A model generated the notes under the pieces. The model searched no databases. It was not told where the DNA came from and worked only from the letters and a program-made list of their open reading frames with translations. Positions 23,203-35,313 of a DNA stretch of 64,000 nucleotides are shown piece after piece. Origin of the DNA: Scolanthus callimorphus (Eukaryota; Cnidaria; Anthozoa; Actiniaria; Edwardsiidae); the NCBI GenBank assembly GCA_033964015.1, contig CM066925.1, positions 11,516,204-11,580,203 on the forward strand. The letters are read 5' to 3'. The translations under genes were made by a program, and so were the position numbers. The first letter of the stretch is position 1. Every line of letters starts with the position of its first letter.

Positions 23203-25228
23203 CTACTGCCAGACGGCGGGGGATTGCATCGCACTATAGCCGTTGCCATGGTTACATAAAGGGCCATACATCTGGTCCTCGGGTCGTGGAAGTACGGTCG
23301 GTACCAGTCCCCTGAAAGGGTCATGCTGCCCATGTGGTGTGCCTATGAAGTCTGGAGTATGACTCCACGGGATTCCTGTGTTTCTTTGAACTGGGGCTGG
23401 GTACCAGTTTTGTTGGTAACTACTGTTGTCAGTGTTCGGTGGAAGATAATTTGATGAGGGTGATACTACTGCGTATTTGCTGACTTCCAGCGCAACAGAG
23501 CATACGTCGGTTACTATAGAAACGGGCGGTGGGGCCTGCCTCTCAACATTCCGTTGTAATGCAGCCAGGCTGCTTTGCGACATCTGAGAATGACCTTCGA
23601 CCTTTTGGCCATTGCTTTGCGATATCACAGCACCACGTGTTATTTGATTCGCGCATGCGTTGTTGGTCATCCGTGACGTCACTTCCGCCCATGTAGAATT
23701 GCTTTGATTGACAGCTCGGCCGGTCATGCGCGAGGACCCAGATATGTGATTTTGTTGCGGAATCACGAATGGTTGTTGATTCATGTACTGCGGGAAATTT
23801 GGTTGGTGCACCATCTGAATATTCCGCACTTGGTTGTGTTGATGAAGATTCGCGTGGTTCTCATGTTGCTGTGCAGTAAATTGTACGGAGTGCTGTTGCG
23901 TGGGTTGAACATATTGAACGGGCAGCCACTGGTGTTGATGTTGCATTGATAGGCCACTTGTTGCCTGCTGATGTTGTATTGATAAGCCATTTGTCGCGGT
24001 CTGTTGATGTTGCTTTGATAGACCACATGTCACCTGCTGTTGTTGCATTGATAGACCACTTGTCGCCTGTTGATACTGCATTGATAGACCACTTGTCGCC
24101 TGCTGTTGTTGCATTGATAGACCACTTGTCGCCTGTTGATGCTGCATTGATAGACCACTTGTCGCCTGTTGATGCTGCATTGATAGACCACTTGTCGCCT
24201 TTTGCTGTTGTATTGATAAGCCATTTGTCGCGGCCTGTTGATGCTGCACTGGTAGGCCATTTGTCGCCTTTTGATGTTGCATTGATAGGCCACCTTTTGC
24301 CTGTTGATGCTGCACTGAAAAGCCACTTGTCGACTGCAAACGAAGTGTATCTGGTTGCGCGTGGTGTGAGGGTAATTGTTGTTGAAGATGATGTTGTAGC
24401 GGCAACCGTGGGAGTTGTTGTTGTTGTTGATGTACGGTGCATTGCTGTTGTTGTTGTCCGTGTGGCAAATGACGAGTCTCATTTGTCTTTAATACCGCAG
24501 CTTGAGCTCGAGAATCATTTACTTGCCGCTCTTTGACGTGGTAATCTAGCTGGTCTTGCTCTGAAAATGTCGGTTGCCCTCTCGTTTGATGATACCACTG
24601 TTTGTGTTGTTCGGCCAAAGACTGTTGTGTCTGTTGCCCTTGTGTCAGATTGGCGTTAGCCGGTAGCTGTGAGCCGTAGCCGTTAATATAAGTACCGTTT
24701 AACTGATCTATGATGGAATTCAGCCCGTCCGATCCCACACCCTGGGGTAGGGGGATACGGCTCATCGTGTCTGGTAGAGTTACGAGGCCTGTCAGATCTG
24801 ATGAGTACACAAAAATTAGCAAATGCAGTAAATATCTGTAGAAACATTTTCAGAGTCAAAGGGGACCGCGGCCCCCATGTACAAGATCATGATTGCAGGA
24901 TTTATTTGCGCTTCTGTAGAGGTCTGGCTCTATTGGATTTTTCTTCGCTATAAATGCGACAACAGATTCAAGAACAGAGTCAGGGGGAAACTACTTCATG
25001 CAGGAAATGAGGAAGGTCAACATATAAAATTGTCGGAGAAAAAGACTAAACTTTTGAGTTATACAATATCCGATGGCCCTGAGAACAGTACCTTGTGAGA
25101 GAGTCAAGTTTAAATCCTCGTTCATATTGGATCCCACGGGTACTTGGCTGATCATCACGTCATTGGTTGGACGACTATTTGCAAGCAACATCGCTGGCAG
25201 ATTCGGTTGTGGTTGATTCACTGTATTC
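23203..25228 (-). CDS. Gln-rich, low-complexity protein with 11-residue repeats (5' end not found)
   Basis: Not recognised. Two exons on the minus strand: 25228-25092 and 24797-23203 (stop at 23203-23205). The junction is phase-consistent: TCACAAG, then a GTACTG donor, and a CAG acceptor before ATCTGACAGG, giving LSQ-DLTGL. The first visible exon begins in mid-codon, so at least one 5' exon is missing. The protein opens Asn/Pro-rich, then has Gln runs and about 12 copies of an 11-residue repeat of the form SGLSMQHQQAT (roughly plus-strand 23,945-24,345), then a Ser/Asn/Pro-rich tail with no obvious fold, membrane segment or catalytic motif. Such composition is typical of intrinsically disordered, prion-like or transcription/RNA-associated proteins, but that is inference only. 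Its 3' end faces the 3' end of the oxidase gene about 0.9 kb away. Confidence 0.7.
23945..24345 (-). repeat. 33-bp coding minisatellite in the Gln-rich gene
   Basis: About 12 in-frame copies encode 11-residue units SGLSMQHQQAT with NGLSI and QQQK variants. Confidence 0.9.
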
Positions 25229-25431
25229 CTGGCGAAAAAAGGGAGGAATAGGCTGAAAAAAGGAATTTATTATTCCTGATAAAAATCATTTTTCAAAACT
25301 CAGTGTAGAATAGGAAAGATAGAATAGCTAGGGGGTGCGTTGAACTGGAAAAGAAGACGAATATCAAATACGAACAATTACAATAAAGAGAAAGCAGAAT
25401 GTTGTTCTGTATTGGGGGAGCCCTACATACC

Positions 25432-25817
25432 TTAGTCCAGTCCCTGAACTCTCCTTCGCGGCTCCGTTGTTTCCTGTGGTCGCCGAAAGGAGAGTCCAGA
25501 AACCTTTGGATGCGCATGCGCTAGATCTGACCAAGAACTTGGGTTTTTACGTGAGTGCCCATGATCCAAATACCGCTGTCGGAGATTGATTGTTGGCTAT
25601 ATGAATTTTGCCCATCAAGATAGGACGCCCTTGTGACCGTAACCGCGAAAATTCAACAATCAATCTCCGACAGCGGTGTTTGGATCATGCGCACTAACGA
25701 AAAAACCCAAGTTCTTGGTCAGATCTAGCGCATGCGCATCCAAAGGTTTCTGGACTCTCCTTTCGGCGACCACAGGAAACAACGGAGCCGCGAAGGAGAG
25801 TTCAGGGACTGGACTAA
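25432..25817. mobile_element. Foldback MITE with target-site duplication
   Basis: Arms of about 165 bp (25432-25596 and 25653-25817) are near-perfect inverted copies, starting TTAGTCCAGTCCCTGAA and ending with the mirror. They are flanked by the direct repeat ACATACC (25425-25431 and 25818-25824), which supports transposition. Open frames in the arms are by-products. Confidence 0.8.
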
Positions 25818-26168
25818 ACATACCTTTTCTTCTGGTGCGCTTTCCTGTTTCTACTGTACCGTTTAGACGGCTTACATGCTTTGACTTCGCCGTGTACAAC
25901 CTCCATGACTTGAAAGTTACTCGCTCATCAAAATAGCAGCGCAAATTCCGTAAAAAGCACTAGTAATAAGCTTTTGAGCGCCAGTGTGATCGATACTTAA
26001 GGATGCGAGATTTCTTTTACGAGAAGCTAACGAGCTAAGAAATGAGCGTGGAACACGGAATGCGGCACACGTAACAAACAAAGGAAATTACGTGGTGAGC
26101 GCGCATTTTATGCGCATGAGAGAAACGGCTCGCGCGGGTCCGATAGCCTGATTTTCACGCCATAGGCC

Positions 26169-26258
26169 ATCCTCGCGCGCCAGGGTCCTATCCTCGCCTC
26201 CCCCTCCTTTTCCTCTTTCCCCAGGGGAGGCGAGGGGAGGACCCTGGCGCGCGAGGAT
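26169..26258. repeat. GC-rich perfect-arm palindrome
   Basis: ATCCTCGCGCGCCAGGGTCC is mirrored by GGACCCTGGCGCGCGAGGAT, 35-bp arms with a short pyrimidine spacer. A single half also occurs at 2266-2291. Confidence 0.8.
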
Positions 26259-26467
26259 CATTTTCTCGTTATTGTTGGGGCAATCCTATGAGTCTCATGC
26301 GAGCTAGTTACACGCTCAAAAAAGGGTCGTATGGATCATAGAGATATGTGAGAACTGCCGCGTACGAAAGGCAACAAGTCAAATTGTGCACTTTTTAATA
26401 GAATTAAAGACAAGCAAAGACATTAATTATCTCAAATCAAACCCAGAGATTGCTGTGCGCCAGCATA

Positions 26468-26723
26468 TAGAGCGGTTTTCACATGACTGTCAAGACTTGT
26501 TATGTAATTGCGATTGCTTTGCGTTCTCATTGGCTACTCGTTTCTCTCAGCCAATCAAATTCTGTAGTAAATACAAATGCGTAATTACTTAGGAATTGGT
26601 TCGGCTTGCAATTGGCTGAGAAAAAAGCCATTTAGGAGCAAGTCGTGATTTCTCATGATTCTGATTGTCTAGTGATTGCTCAATTGCAATTGTTTTCACG
26701 ACAGTCATTTGGAAACCGCTCTA
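26468..26723. mobile_element. MITE with TAGAGCGGTTTTCACATGAC ends
   Basis: Left TAGAGCGGTTTTCACATGAC is mirrored by GACAGTCATTTGGAAACCGCTCTA-type sequence at the right. Relatives: 190-282 (right half only), 36,414-36,540 (complete short copy) and an isolated end near 50,080. Confidence 0.65.
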
Positions 26724-27498
26724 TCTATAGTGTAGTTTAGGTCAGGTTTGGCGTTTCACATACATCATTTTTTTATATTTATTATCTTCATTATTCTAAT
26801 AGATTTATTATATATAAAGTTTATCTTATCTCAAAACCCGGCGGGACGGTTCATTGGGACTTGTACATGTTATTGCGCAGACTTTTGAGAGATTCTTTTC
26901 TGATTAGATATCTGTGCGATAATCAATCCCATTGAAAATATTACAGGATTCCTCAAAGTGATCCCATTTACCGCACCATTCCACGCCGTTTGAAACCTGC
27001 ACATATTTCACGTACTGCTTGACCATGTTTAAAGCTGTTCGTCGACCTTTCATTATATTTTTCTCAGTTCAACTGGTTGACAGGTCCGTTTATCAGGATC
27101 CAGCTTGGCAAAACACCTCGTTCGCGGATTTTCATATTTTAGTCTAAGGACCATGTACGCTAGATTAAAATATGTATAACGCTGAAGATACAAGCGACCT
27201 TATTTTACTCATAATCCTGCGTTCAATAGCATGGTTATTTGACATGCGCGTGTGTCACACATGGTTGTAGGTTGCAGTAGTACACTTGTATAGAGCGCTC
27301 TTGAAAGGTGCAGTGGGCGGAGGTTCAGGGACTGGATGTGATTCGGGCTGTGATTCGATGTGACGATTCGGCTTACTTGTAAACCAGTATTTCTAGATTT
27401 TTAGCTGAATGTAATTACCGTGTATAAATAAAGTATTATTATTATTCGCGCTTTCGGTCCAGTTTCTCACGGAGACTTCACCGCGGAGCCTGGGTAAT

Positions 27499-27548
27499 AT
27501 GCAAATATGCAAATGAGAGATCCAAATGACATGTAAATGAATGCAAAT
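27499..27548 (+). promoter_or_regulatory. Cluster of POU octamer motifs
   Basis: Three exact ATGCAAAT octamers (27499-27506, 27507-27514, 27541-27548) plus a variant ATGTAAAT at 27531 fall within 50 bp, about 740 bp upstream of the SLCO start codon. The octamer is the classic POU-domain binding site. Whether the cluster acts on SLCO is inference. Confidence 0.4.
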
Positions 27549-28285
27549 CATGCTGCGGTGTTTTTTTCTCGCGGTGTAAAACATTCCGCCCCCTGTGATT
27601 CACAAATAATGAGTATTTATAAAGAACAACACAAGAAAAACAAGAACATGTTTTGCCAAGATATCATGGTCATTGGTATGTAACACTTGGCGATGATTTA
27701 TTCAAGCGCAAAGGATATGACGAACTACAAACAAGACCGGCGGTGTTGAGTTTCACTCGCGCTTTGAAAAGTTTGTTGCGAGGGATAAATTGGTAGAACC
27801 GCTACACTTTTATTCATTGGAATGCATCCAAGACGATCAGATTTCAATTTACTCTAAAGATCATGTGTCTGTAAACTCTTAGGTGACCTGATAACTGAGG
27901 GAAGTGCAGAAGGGAAGTTTGTGACTCCATAAAAACACACATGAATCAGTGTGCGTTCCGTGTAAAATTAACTTCTCGTTTTACAGAGAATATCAACAGG
28001 GCATTTCCGTTAAATTGTTGAGATAAGGAACTTATAAAACCACTAAACGGAACCTGACAACAAGAAGTGAACTTAAAGCTCATGGGACATCGTAATACGG
28101 AAGCAAGTTCAGAGTAACGTAACGCTCGTTCGTTGTGAATGAAATCAAATCAAGCGCCAACGTGTTTTACTACGGATTATCGTTATTTGTTTATCAAGTG
28201 AGCTCAGATTCTTGTCTTCGTCTTGTGATCGGATAGTTTCAGCTTTCTTTGGAGTTTTCCTCGAAAGTTTTTCTTCCCAGACAAG

Positions 28286-31200
28286 ATGGCAACAACAGAG
28301 GTCGTAACTACAAACCAAGAAGAACTTTGTAAAGAACTTCAAGAACCAAAACCAAACGTCGAATTTCGCGGGAACCAAGACATCTGCGAAGATCCAGAAC
28401 TAACTTGCGGTATATTTTCATGGAGGCCAAGATTTCTTCAGAGATTTGCAGTTCCAAAGTGGTTTCTCGTCTTCCAATGTTGGCTAGTTCTCTCCCAAGG
28501 ACTCATCGTATCTGGGATGACAGGAGTTGTGATTTCATCTCTTGAGAAACGGTTCTTCTTGAAGACGAAAGAAGTCGGGGCCATCACGAGTTGTTACGAT
28601 ATCGCTGCTGCTCTGATGGCGATAATCGTGAGCTATTATGGCCATAATCACAAGCCAAAATGGCTGGGCAGTGGAGCTTTAATATTGAGCTTGGGATGCT
28701 TTATATTTGCTCTTCCTCATCTCCTAGTAGGAGACTACGAACCCGGTACAAGTACAAGCGATTTGTGCAATTCCACAAGTCTAAACTCTCTGAAGTGCCA
28801 ATCCTCCGTTTGGTTTCATATTTTAACTTTTGTCATAGCAGAATTCTTTATCGGAGTTGGGGCTACTCCGGTATATATTTTAGGGACGGCTTATATAGAC
28901 GAAAATGTCCGTCATACTACAAGTGGAATCTTCTTGGGTATTATGTATGCTGTCGCTACACTAGGACCCGCTGTTGGGTTTCTACTTGGAGGGCAATTTC
29001 TAAACATCTATGTTGACATCAATCAGGTAACCTGCCTTAGTTTATTCTACTTATAATATTACTCAGGTCACTGTACAAATACTTTATCACATTTCTATAT
29101 CTCTATAATATTTTTACAAATCAAGTGTGTGCTGTATATTTTTCCGCTCTGAATATTCCGGTTTCCAAGTCAAACTGTTTTGACGGGAAGCATTTTAGAG
29201 TGGTAATAATTTATAACACCTTTAAAAGCTATACTAAACTATTTAATTTTCAAGCCCTAACAGGTATACATGTTAATTGTTCTGGAGTTCTTTGAAAGTG
29301 ATTTCTTTATGTAAAGTCTAAAGATGTGCATTCGATTTTGTACTATTGTGTACTTTGACGTAAATCGATTTCGTGTCATGCCAAATTGGTTCATTAAATT
29401 TCAATGAATAAGAAAACTTATGCCAATCATCCTCTCAATATGTCCATGATTCACATGGATGACCATAGAATTGTTGACTTAACCAGGGAAGTGTCTTAAC
29501 AAAAGGGTGACACGAATTTGCATTGTAGATAACCTTTCCAATAAATTGCCTTATTTTTTTGTGTATAATAGAGAACAAAGAACATAGCACAGTCATGCTA
29601 GATTTGTCAAGATTAACTTCTCTAAACATTATGTAGGAAGCTGCTGTATTGAGTCACGTTAATAAATACAAGAAATAATGATATTAAAAAAATATGCTCT
29701 TTATAGGAGTTTTAAAGATGCCTGGAGGAATATTGTAGGCCAAAAAGTTCTGTTTGCATGATATGCACTGTCCTGCTACATAGCTCTGGCTTTAGGCTCA
29801 CATCTGACTCACATTTTATAGATTGAGGAGCCCCGTAGGGGGCCTCACACAAAATGCCATAATTGCACCCTTAGGACAAAATGTTAGACCATGTCTAAAA
29901 AAAGACTTCATATTCCTCTCTCAGATTTGGATTTACATACGGTATCCCCTCAATCCTCTTCACACTCGGTTGCACACTAATGCCTAGTTTATACTTTTCT
30001 TCTACTATCTGACTGTCCAAGACTTTCCCAAGACTTTCATTCTGCATTGTTACTCTCTCCTTTTTTTCATAGTTATTCCATCAAAAAGTGACAGTAATTT
30101 TATTGGGAGCTCTAGAGAAACCCCAAAAGTTATATTTGTAGCTTGCTAAAATCAAGTTGCCATTTTGCAATGTAAAAAAATACTAGATACCAGTGGACAT
30201 AACTTCATTTTATTTTGGTTTTGGTTGTATTTGGTCTGCAGTAATTTTTTGAACAACCTTTTTGACCCCACAATGGTTGGCATCATTTTTTAAAAACATT
30301 TTGTACAGGGATGCTCTGCCCAGATGCCTGGAACCTATTATATAGTAAAATTAGGAAAAGGTATCCCTGTGTAGTTGACATGAGGGAGTACCCCCCTGGT
30401 AACAGAGTGGGTCATAAAAGTTTTGCTCATCACTTTGGAGGAGCCATTAAGTTTGTTGCTGTTGTAACAACAAACTGTAAGAAACTTACTATTCTTGTTA
30501 ACAAAATATTACTTCATTTTCCCAACAGCCTCCAGATGTAAATCTCAAACCTGAGGACTCTAATTTCATTGGTGCATGGTGGCTTGGCTATGTGTTTGGA
30601 GGGAGCTTGGCTTTCCTCTGTAGTTTCCCATTGCTAATGTTTCCATGGGAACTCCCTGGGACAAAACAAATCCGTGCCGAAAAGCAAGCTTTGAGTGACA
30701 CAGTCGACGATGCTAATGAACCCCACACCCTAAAAATGCTTCTACCAGCCCTGAAAGACCTTCTAACAAATCCAACGTTCGTGTTTTTGTCTTTGGCGGC
30801 CGCATTTGAAGGTCTAGCTGTCAGTGGATTCTCAACATTCTTGCCAAAGTTTGTAGAAGCCCAGTTCAGAATGACTGCTGGAAATGCAGCTTACTACACT
30901 GGCATTGTGACTGTGCCTGGTGGGGGACTCGGCATGTTTATCGGTGGCTATTTGGTGATGAGAATGAAGTGGCCATGTATTAAAATCATCAAAGCCTGTG
31001 TTATAATTGCAACTATTGCATTTTTGTGCTCAATGATAATGTTCATTGGGTGTCCAAACAGAGAATTTGTGGGGATCACAACCCCATATTTCAACAGGTA
31101 AGAATTTTAGATTATTTTACTTATCCTCATAACCACCAGCATTGTCATTGTGTGATTCCAGAAAAAATCCATACCTCCCCCCAGTGAAAGGGATTTGGAA

Positions 31201-33675
31201 TTCCCAGAGGGGTGGGGTTGCTCAATGCATTTTACAACTGGGACACTTTTTTGAGCCCAGAAATGTATGTCCTATTAGATGTTCCAGGGAGTGCATGCAT
31301 CCCCCCTCCTGCCTGGCAACTAGACTTGGAAAAACCAAACCTGTTTTTCTCACTATTTTCATCTCTGTATTATTGAGCCACTGTGAGAGCCTCACTATTT
31401 TATTTTTTGTTTTCAGTTCCAGTCTTGGAAGTGTCTCAAGCATGTGTAATTCCCATTGTTCATGTGACAGTAGATTTTTTGCACCCCTGTGTACTGTTGA
31501 TGACCAGATGACATTCTATTCTCCTTGTTACGCTGGCTGCACAAGAAGTAACCTTGGTCCAGATAATGTATGTGTATCCTCTTTTTAGGCCCACTGGGAA
31601 ATCAGCACTGCCATTAATATTATGTTGTTGTTGTGGTAAGCATGAGGAAATAAAGATGTATGCATGATTTGGTAATAGATGACACTTAATTACCTCTATA
31701 GGTATATACCAACTGCAGCTGCTTCCTGTCGCCTAGTAGCAAGGCATACAAGGGTAGCGGGTGTCAGCCTGACTGTAACAACATATATCCATTCATGGTT
31801 GGGCTCCTCTTTCTTATGTTCACCACTTTTCTCAATAACATTCCAGCCACCACAGCAACACTAAGGTAAGTCTGCTAAGATACATATTTCTACTCAAAGT
31901 GGTACAAAGGGTCCTCTCAGACCCCATCCACACTACACCGTTTTCAAACGAAAATGGATACTTTTTGCTCCGGATATGACTATCGTCCACACTACAACGC
32001 CGAAAACGGATCAATCAGAAACGCTCTCCAGAGTGGAGTGATTTGAAAACAGAGCTGTTTGAAAACGCTGTTTTCTAGTGTGGACGGGTGAAAATGATGC
32101 TATCTAAAAACGATGATGTCACCACATCAAACCCATCCAATTTCACGGGCCGACAGAACATGCACACTGAATGCATAAGAGCGTTAAAGATACACGTTGT
32201 AGTGTGGACAGGCGAAAATGATAAGTGTGAACGCAAAAAGTATCCATTTTTTTTTAAACGGTGTAGTGTGGACAGGGTCTCAGAAAATCTTGTTTGCCCT
32301 TGGCATCATGGGTAATCAGGCAGAAATGGCAGAAATAATTTAGATTTGCTAAAGAAAGGGAAGCTTCAAATCATCTTTTAATCTATAAATCTCAGCCTTT
32401 TTCCCAATCCAGACAGACTGTCTTTGTATGGTATGTCTTGACTAAAAACACTCTAGATCAGTTTCCATAGCTGTTCCTGTATGTTTTATTCCTGCAAACA
32501 TATTTTTCATACCTTTTCTGTATTTGTAGACCAGTTTAATCAACAAGGTTGTATGAAAAAACTGGTCAACTGCGAAATTTGAATAACCAATAATATGCTC
32601 AATATTTAGATACATAAATTAGCTCCCTAAAATTCTTCAAAACACAAATTGGACAAAGTTCAGTATAAGGTTCTGACACTCAAAGCATTGTTGTTATTGT
32701 GATAACAGGTGTATACCAGAAAGTAAAGGATCATTTGGACTTGGCATTCAGCAGCTGATAGTGCGTATCCTTGCCTTCATCCCCTCACCCATCATATTTG
32801 GTGCAGCTATTGATTTGACCTGCCGCTTACCACAGAAAGACCCTTGTGACTCTGATGCTGACAGGAACTGCCTTGAATATGATGCTGATGAATTCAGGTA
32901 TGGTTTGGGGAAATATTGTTGGAGGTAATAATAGTATAATAATAGTGATGATGGTGATACATGATAATTATGATGGCGAAGATGACGATGATGATGATGA
33001 TGTTGCTAGTCAGGGTGATATCATAATGATGTCTCCTTCCCAAAGTCTCACGGTTTCTAACCATTACTAAGCTCTGGACAGCAGATCAAGAGGCAAATGT
33101 GATTGGAACCCTGAAATGGTCCCCCGGTGGAGAATAATCCCACATTCTGGGATTGGAAGTTTATCTACTGCCAGACCTTCCAACAACAATAATAATAATA
33201 ATAATAATAATTTAATACTTATTAGGCGCAAATTAACATTTTAACCATTATTGGGGATACTCTGTACCAACCCCTCTGAACTGGAATGGGTGATGATGTT
33301 GAACCATCAGTATCCTGGAAACTATTTCCTGCAATAACGTTTTGTACATTTTCTGTTTTTAGATATGTCATGCTTGGTCTTGGTGGGTCATTTAAACTTC
33401 TTTCTGCTATATCCTTCTTCTTTGCCTGGAAGTTCTACAAGCTACCACCAAGAGACAGTGATAATGCCTTGGAAAATGTCTTGGAGAATTCCATGGCAAC
33501 GGAACTGGAGATGGACGGTGCTGTTTTGTCTTCTAATGATGATTCCAAGCTTGTACCTGAGTCACATGTTTTAGAGGTGCAGGCTGTAGTTAATGGTGAG
33601 GTACCAACAATAAATGGTCACCACAATAATATTGGTGCTGATTGCGTCAAACCAAAACAAGAAACACATTTTTGA
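28286..33675 (+). CDS. Solute carrier organic anion transporter (OATP/SLCO family)
   Basis: Plasma-membrane transporter of large amphipathic organic anions (known role of the family). Six exons: 28286-29026, 30529-31097, 31417-31567, 31702-31865, 32709-32897, 33363-33675. All junction phases agree, giving a complete protein of 708 aa, close to the usual family length. The ATG at 28286 opens a frame with a short cytosolic N-terminus followed by hydrophobic segments of an MFS fold. Exon 2 carries the OATP signature SNFIGAWWLGYVFGG. Exons 3-4 encode the Cys-rich Kazal-like extracellular loop (for example SMCNSHCSCDSRF and TNCSCF), the family hallmark between TM9 and TM10. The C-terminus is a soluble tail after FFFAWKFY. 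A POU-octamer cluster lies about 0.75 kb upstream. The subfamily cannot be decided without a tree. Confidence 0.95.
31921..32278. mobile_element. MITE in an SLCO intron, CTCAG duplication
   Basis: Inverted ends ACCCCATCCACACTACACCG and CGGTGTAGTGTGGACAGGGT, 358 bp. CTCAG directly flanks both ends. Confidence 0.75.
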
Positions 33676-33877
33676 TCATTCAGGAATAGCAGACTAGGTA
33701 ATACTTCATTCATAGTTATGCAAAGTTCTTTCGCAGTGACATTTCTGGAAATTCCTACACTGCCATTGGAAAAGTATAAGTGCATGGGTGAAAAAGCTTT
33801 CACAATCTCAGCCCTAATATGCTATTCCCATTTCTGACGAAATTCCCTTGATAGTCAGAATTTGGTGTTTATTTTTT

Positions 33878-34137
33878 AGCGGTCCGGGATCCATCAAATC
33901 GTGCGCTTGATTGGCTCGCGAGCTGTCCGGAATATCCCACGATCCGGACCCCGGGTCCGGATGAGTCGCGGGCGTGCTTAATTCTGAGGTGCACGCGCTC
34001 ATTTCTGTGACGTTTTATGCTGTTTCAGTAAGCAAAAATAAATATATTGTTTACCGGCTTGGGGTCGGCCCAGATCTTCGGTCGAGGTCAGTATTTTAAT
34101 TGGCCGAAGTCACGGTATTTCACGATCCGGACCCACG
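33878..34137 (+). mobile_element. Dispersed GGTCCGG element, copy 1
   Basis: About 260 bp from AGCGGTCCGGGATCCATCAA to TATTTCACGATCCGGACC. An inverted, diverged copy lies at 57,909-58,196. Noncoding; downstream of SLCO. Confidence 0.6.
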
Positions 34138-35233
34138 AGCCAGTGAATAACATATATCTGGGCCAAGTTCCTGAAAGGTTGGATAAAGTTATCTACGGAT
34201 AAAAGTTATCTGTTGTATAGGATTTGTTCAGGATTTATCCGTTTAAGCATTTATCTACAGATAACTCTTAACTGACCTTTCAGGAAAAATAAAGTAAAGA
34301 TAAAGACTTCGTAGGTAAATAATGAAAGTCAGGTGTCAAATTTCCATATGCGTCATGGAATGTAATACAATTTACCAGGATTGGCTACATTCTTAGGCGT
34401 GGTATAACCACACATTACCCTGCTGGCAGAGACCTTTTTTTCTTTCAGGGTTCGTACACGTCCTGGAAATCTGAATTTTAATTTCCTTCCTGGAAATTCC
34501 CTGGACGTCCTGGAATATTAAGGAAAATCCTGGAAAAATGTTTCAACTCAAATGTGGTTGAATGAGTCAGTTTCGTGAATTTCATTAGTTTGGGCTGACA
34601 TTATCAGCACTGTTATGCTGCAACAATAGTGAAAGAAAGTATATAACTTGCCGTACATCGGTACAATATAGTAAAGCAGCTTCATTTTAAAGTGTATTAG
34701 CATACTTCATGAATAGCATACTTTAGGTTTTGATTTAGGCCGATGCCAGATGCAAAAAATATGACGTACATCAATTCAGTTGGAAAGTAATTACATGAAT
34801 TACTCAGGACAGTCATCTGAAATCCGCTAAAACCAGCTAAGGTGGGAAGGGAAATTTTGAACTTTGGAATGTTTTCATTTGTATCAGAAACATAAACTCA
34901 CTTATGTTTCTGTTTGTATGTAATGTATTTACTGACATATACCTTGTGTTAATGTATCTAGTACAAACCTTGGTAATTTGTACATTTTCCAGCCATTTCA
35001 TATACATGTCTTGTTGTACAGTACCGATACAGTATATTTCAATGTACAATGTTATTTTCCTGCACCTTTTTGTATACGCTACATTGCTGCGTGATCTAAA
35101 AGATTAAAACAAGAAAATGTTGGAAAAGCGATCTTTCCGCCATCTTGGATTTCGGGGCACACGCAGCTGTCGCAGCTCAGCTTTTCTCTCGCGTTTCTCG
35201 TCATACAAACAGCGCGCCACCGCGTGCAAGCGG

Positions 35234-35313
35234 TAGATACTTCATATATGGTACACTATAGAACGAGACGAGGATATACAGGACACTATAGTGCACCATA
35301 TATGAAGGATCTA
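35234..35313. mobile_element. 80-bp palindromic element
   Basis: TAGATACTTCATATATGGTAC is mirrored by CACCATATATGAAGGATCTA. Related ends occur near 8,171 and 8,360-8,384. In the SLCO/Staufen interval. Confidence 0.5.

Larger units (their letters stand above)
25825..28285. other. Gene-poor stretch upstream of SLCO
   Basis: No supported coding exon. It holds the palindrome (26,169), a MITE (26,468), the octamer cluster (27,499) and presumably the SLCO promoter and 5' UTR. An undetected 5' exon of the minus-strand Gln-rich gene could also lie here. Confidence 0.5.

Noticed and set aside
23704..24536. Several long ORFs in other frames over the Gln-rich exon
   Set aside because: A 33-bp repeat keeps all frames open; only the frame joined to exon 25228-25092 has consistent splice phase.
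25293..25944. Apparent minus- and plus-strand exons near 25,500 and 25,800
   Set aside because: They are the two arms of one inverted-repeat MITE with a target-site duplication; similar open frames arise because the arms are complementary.
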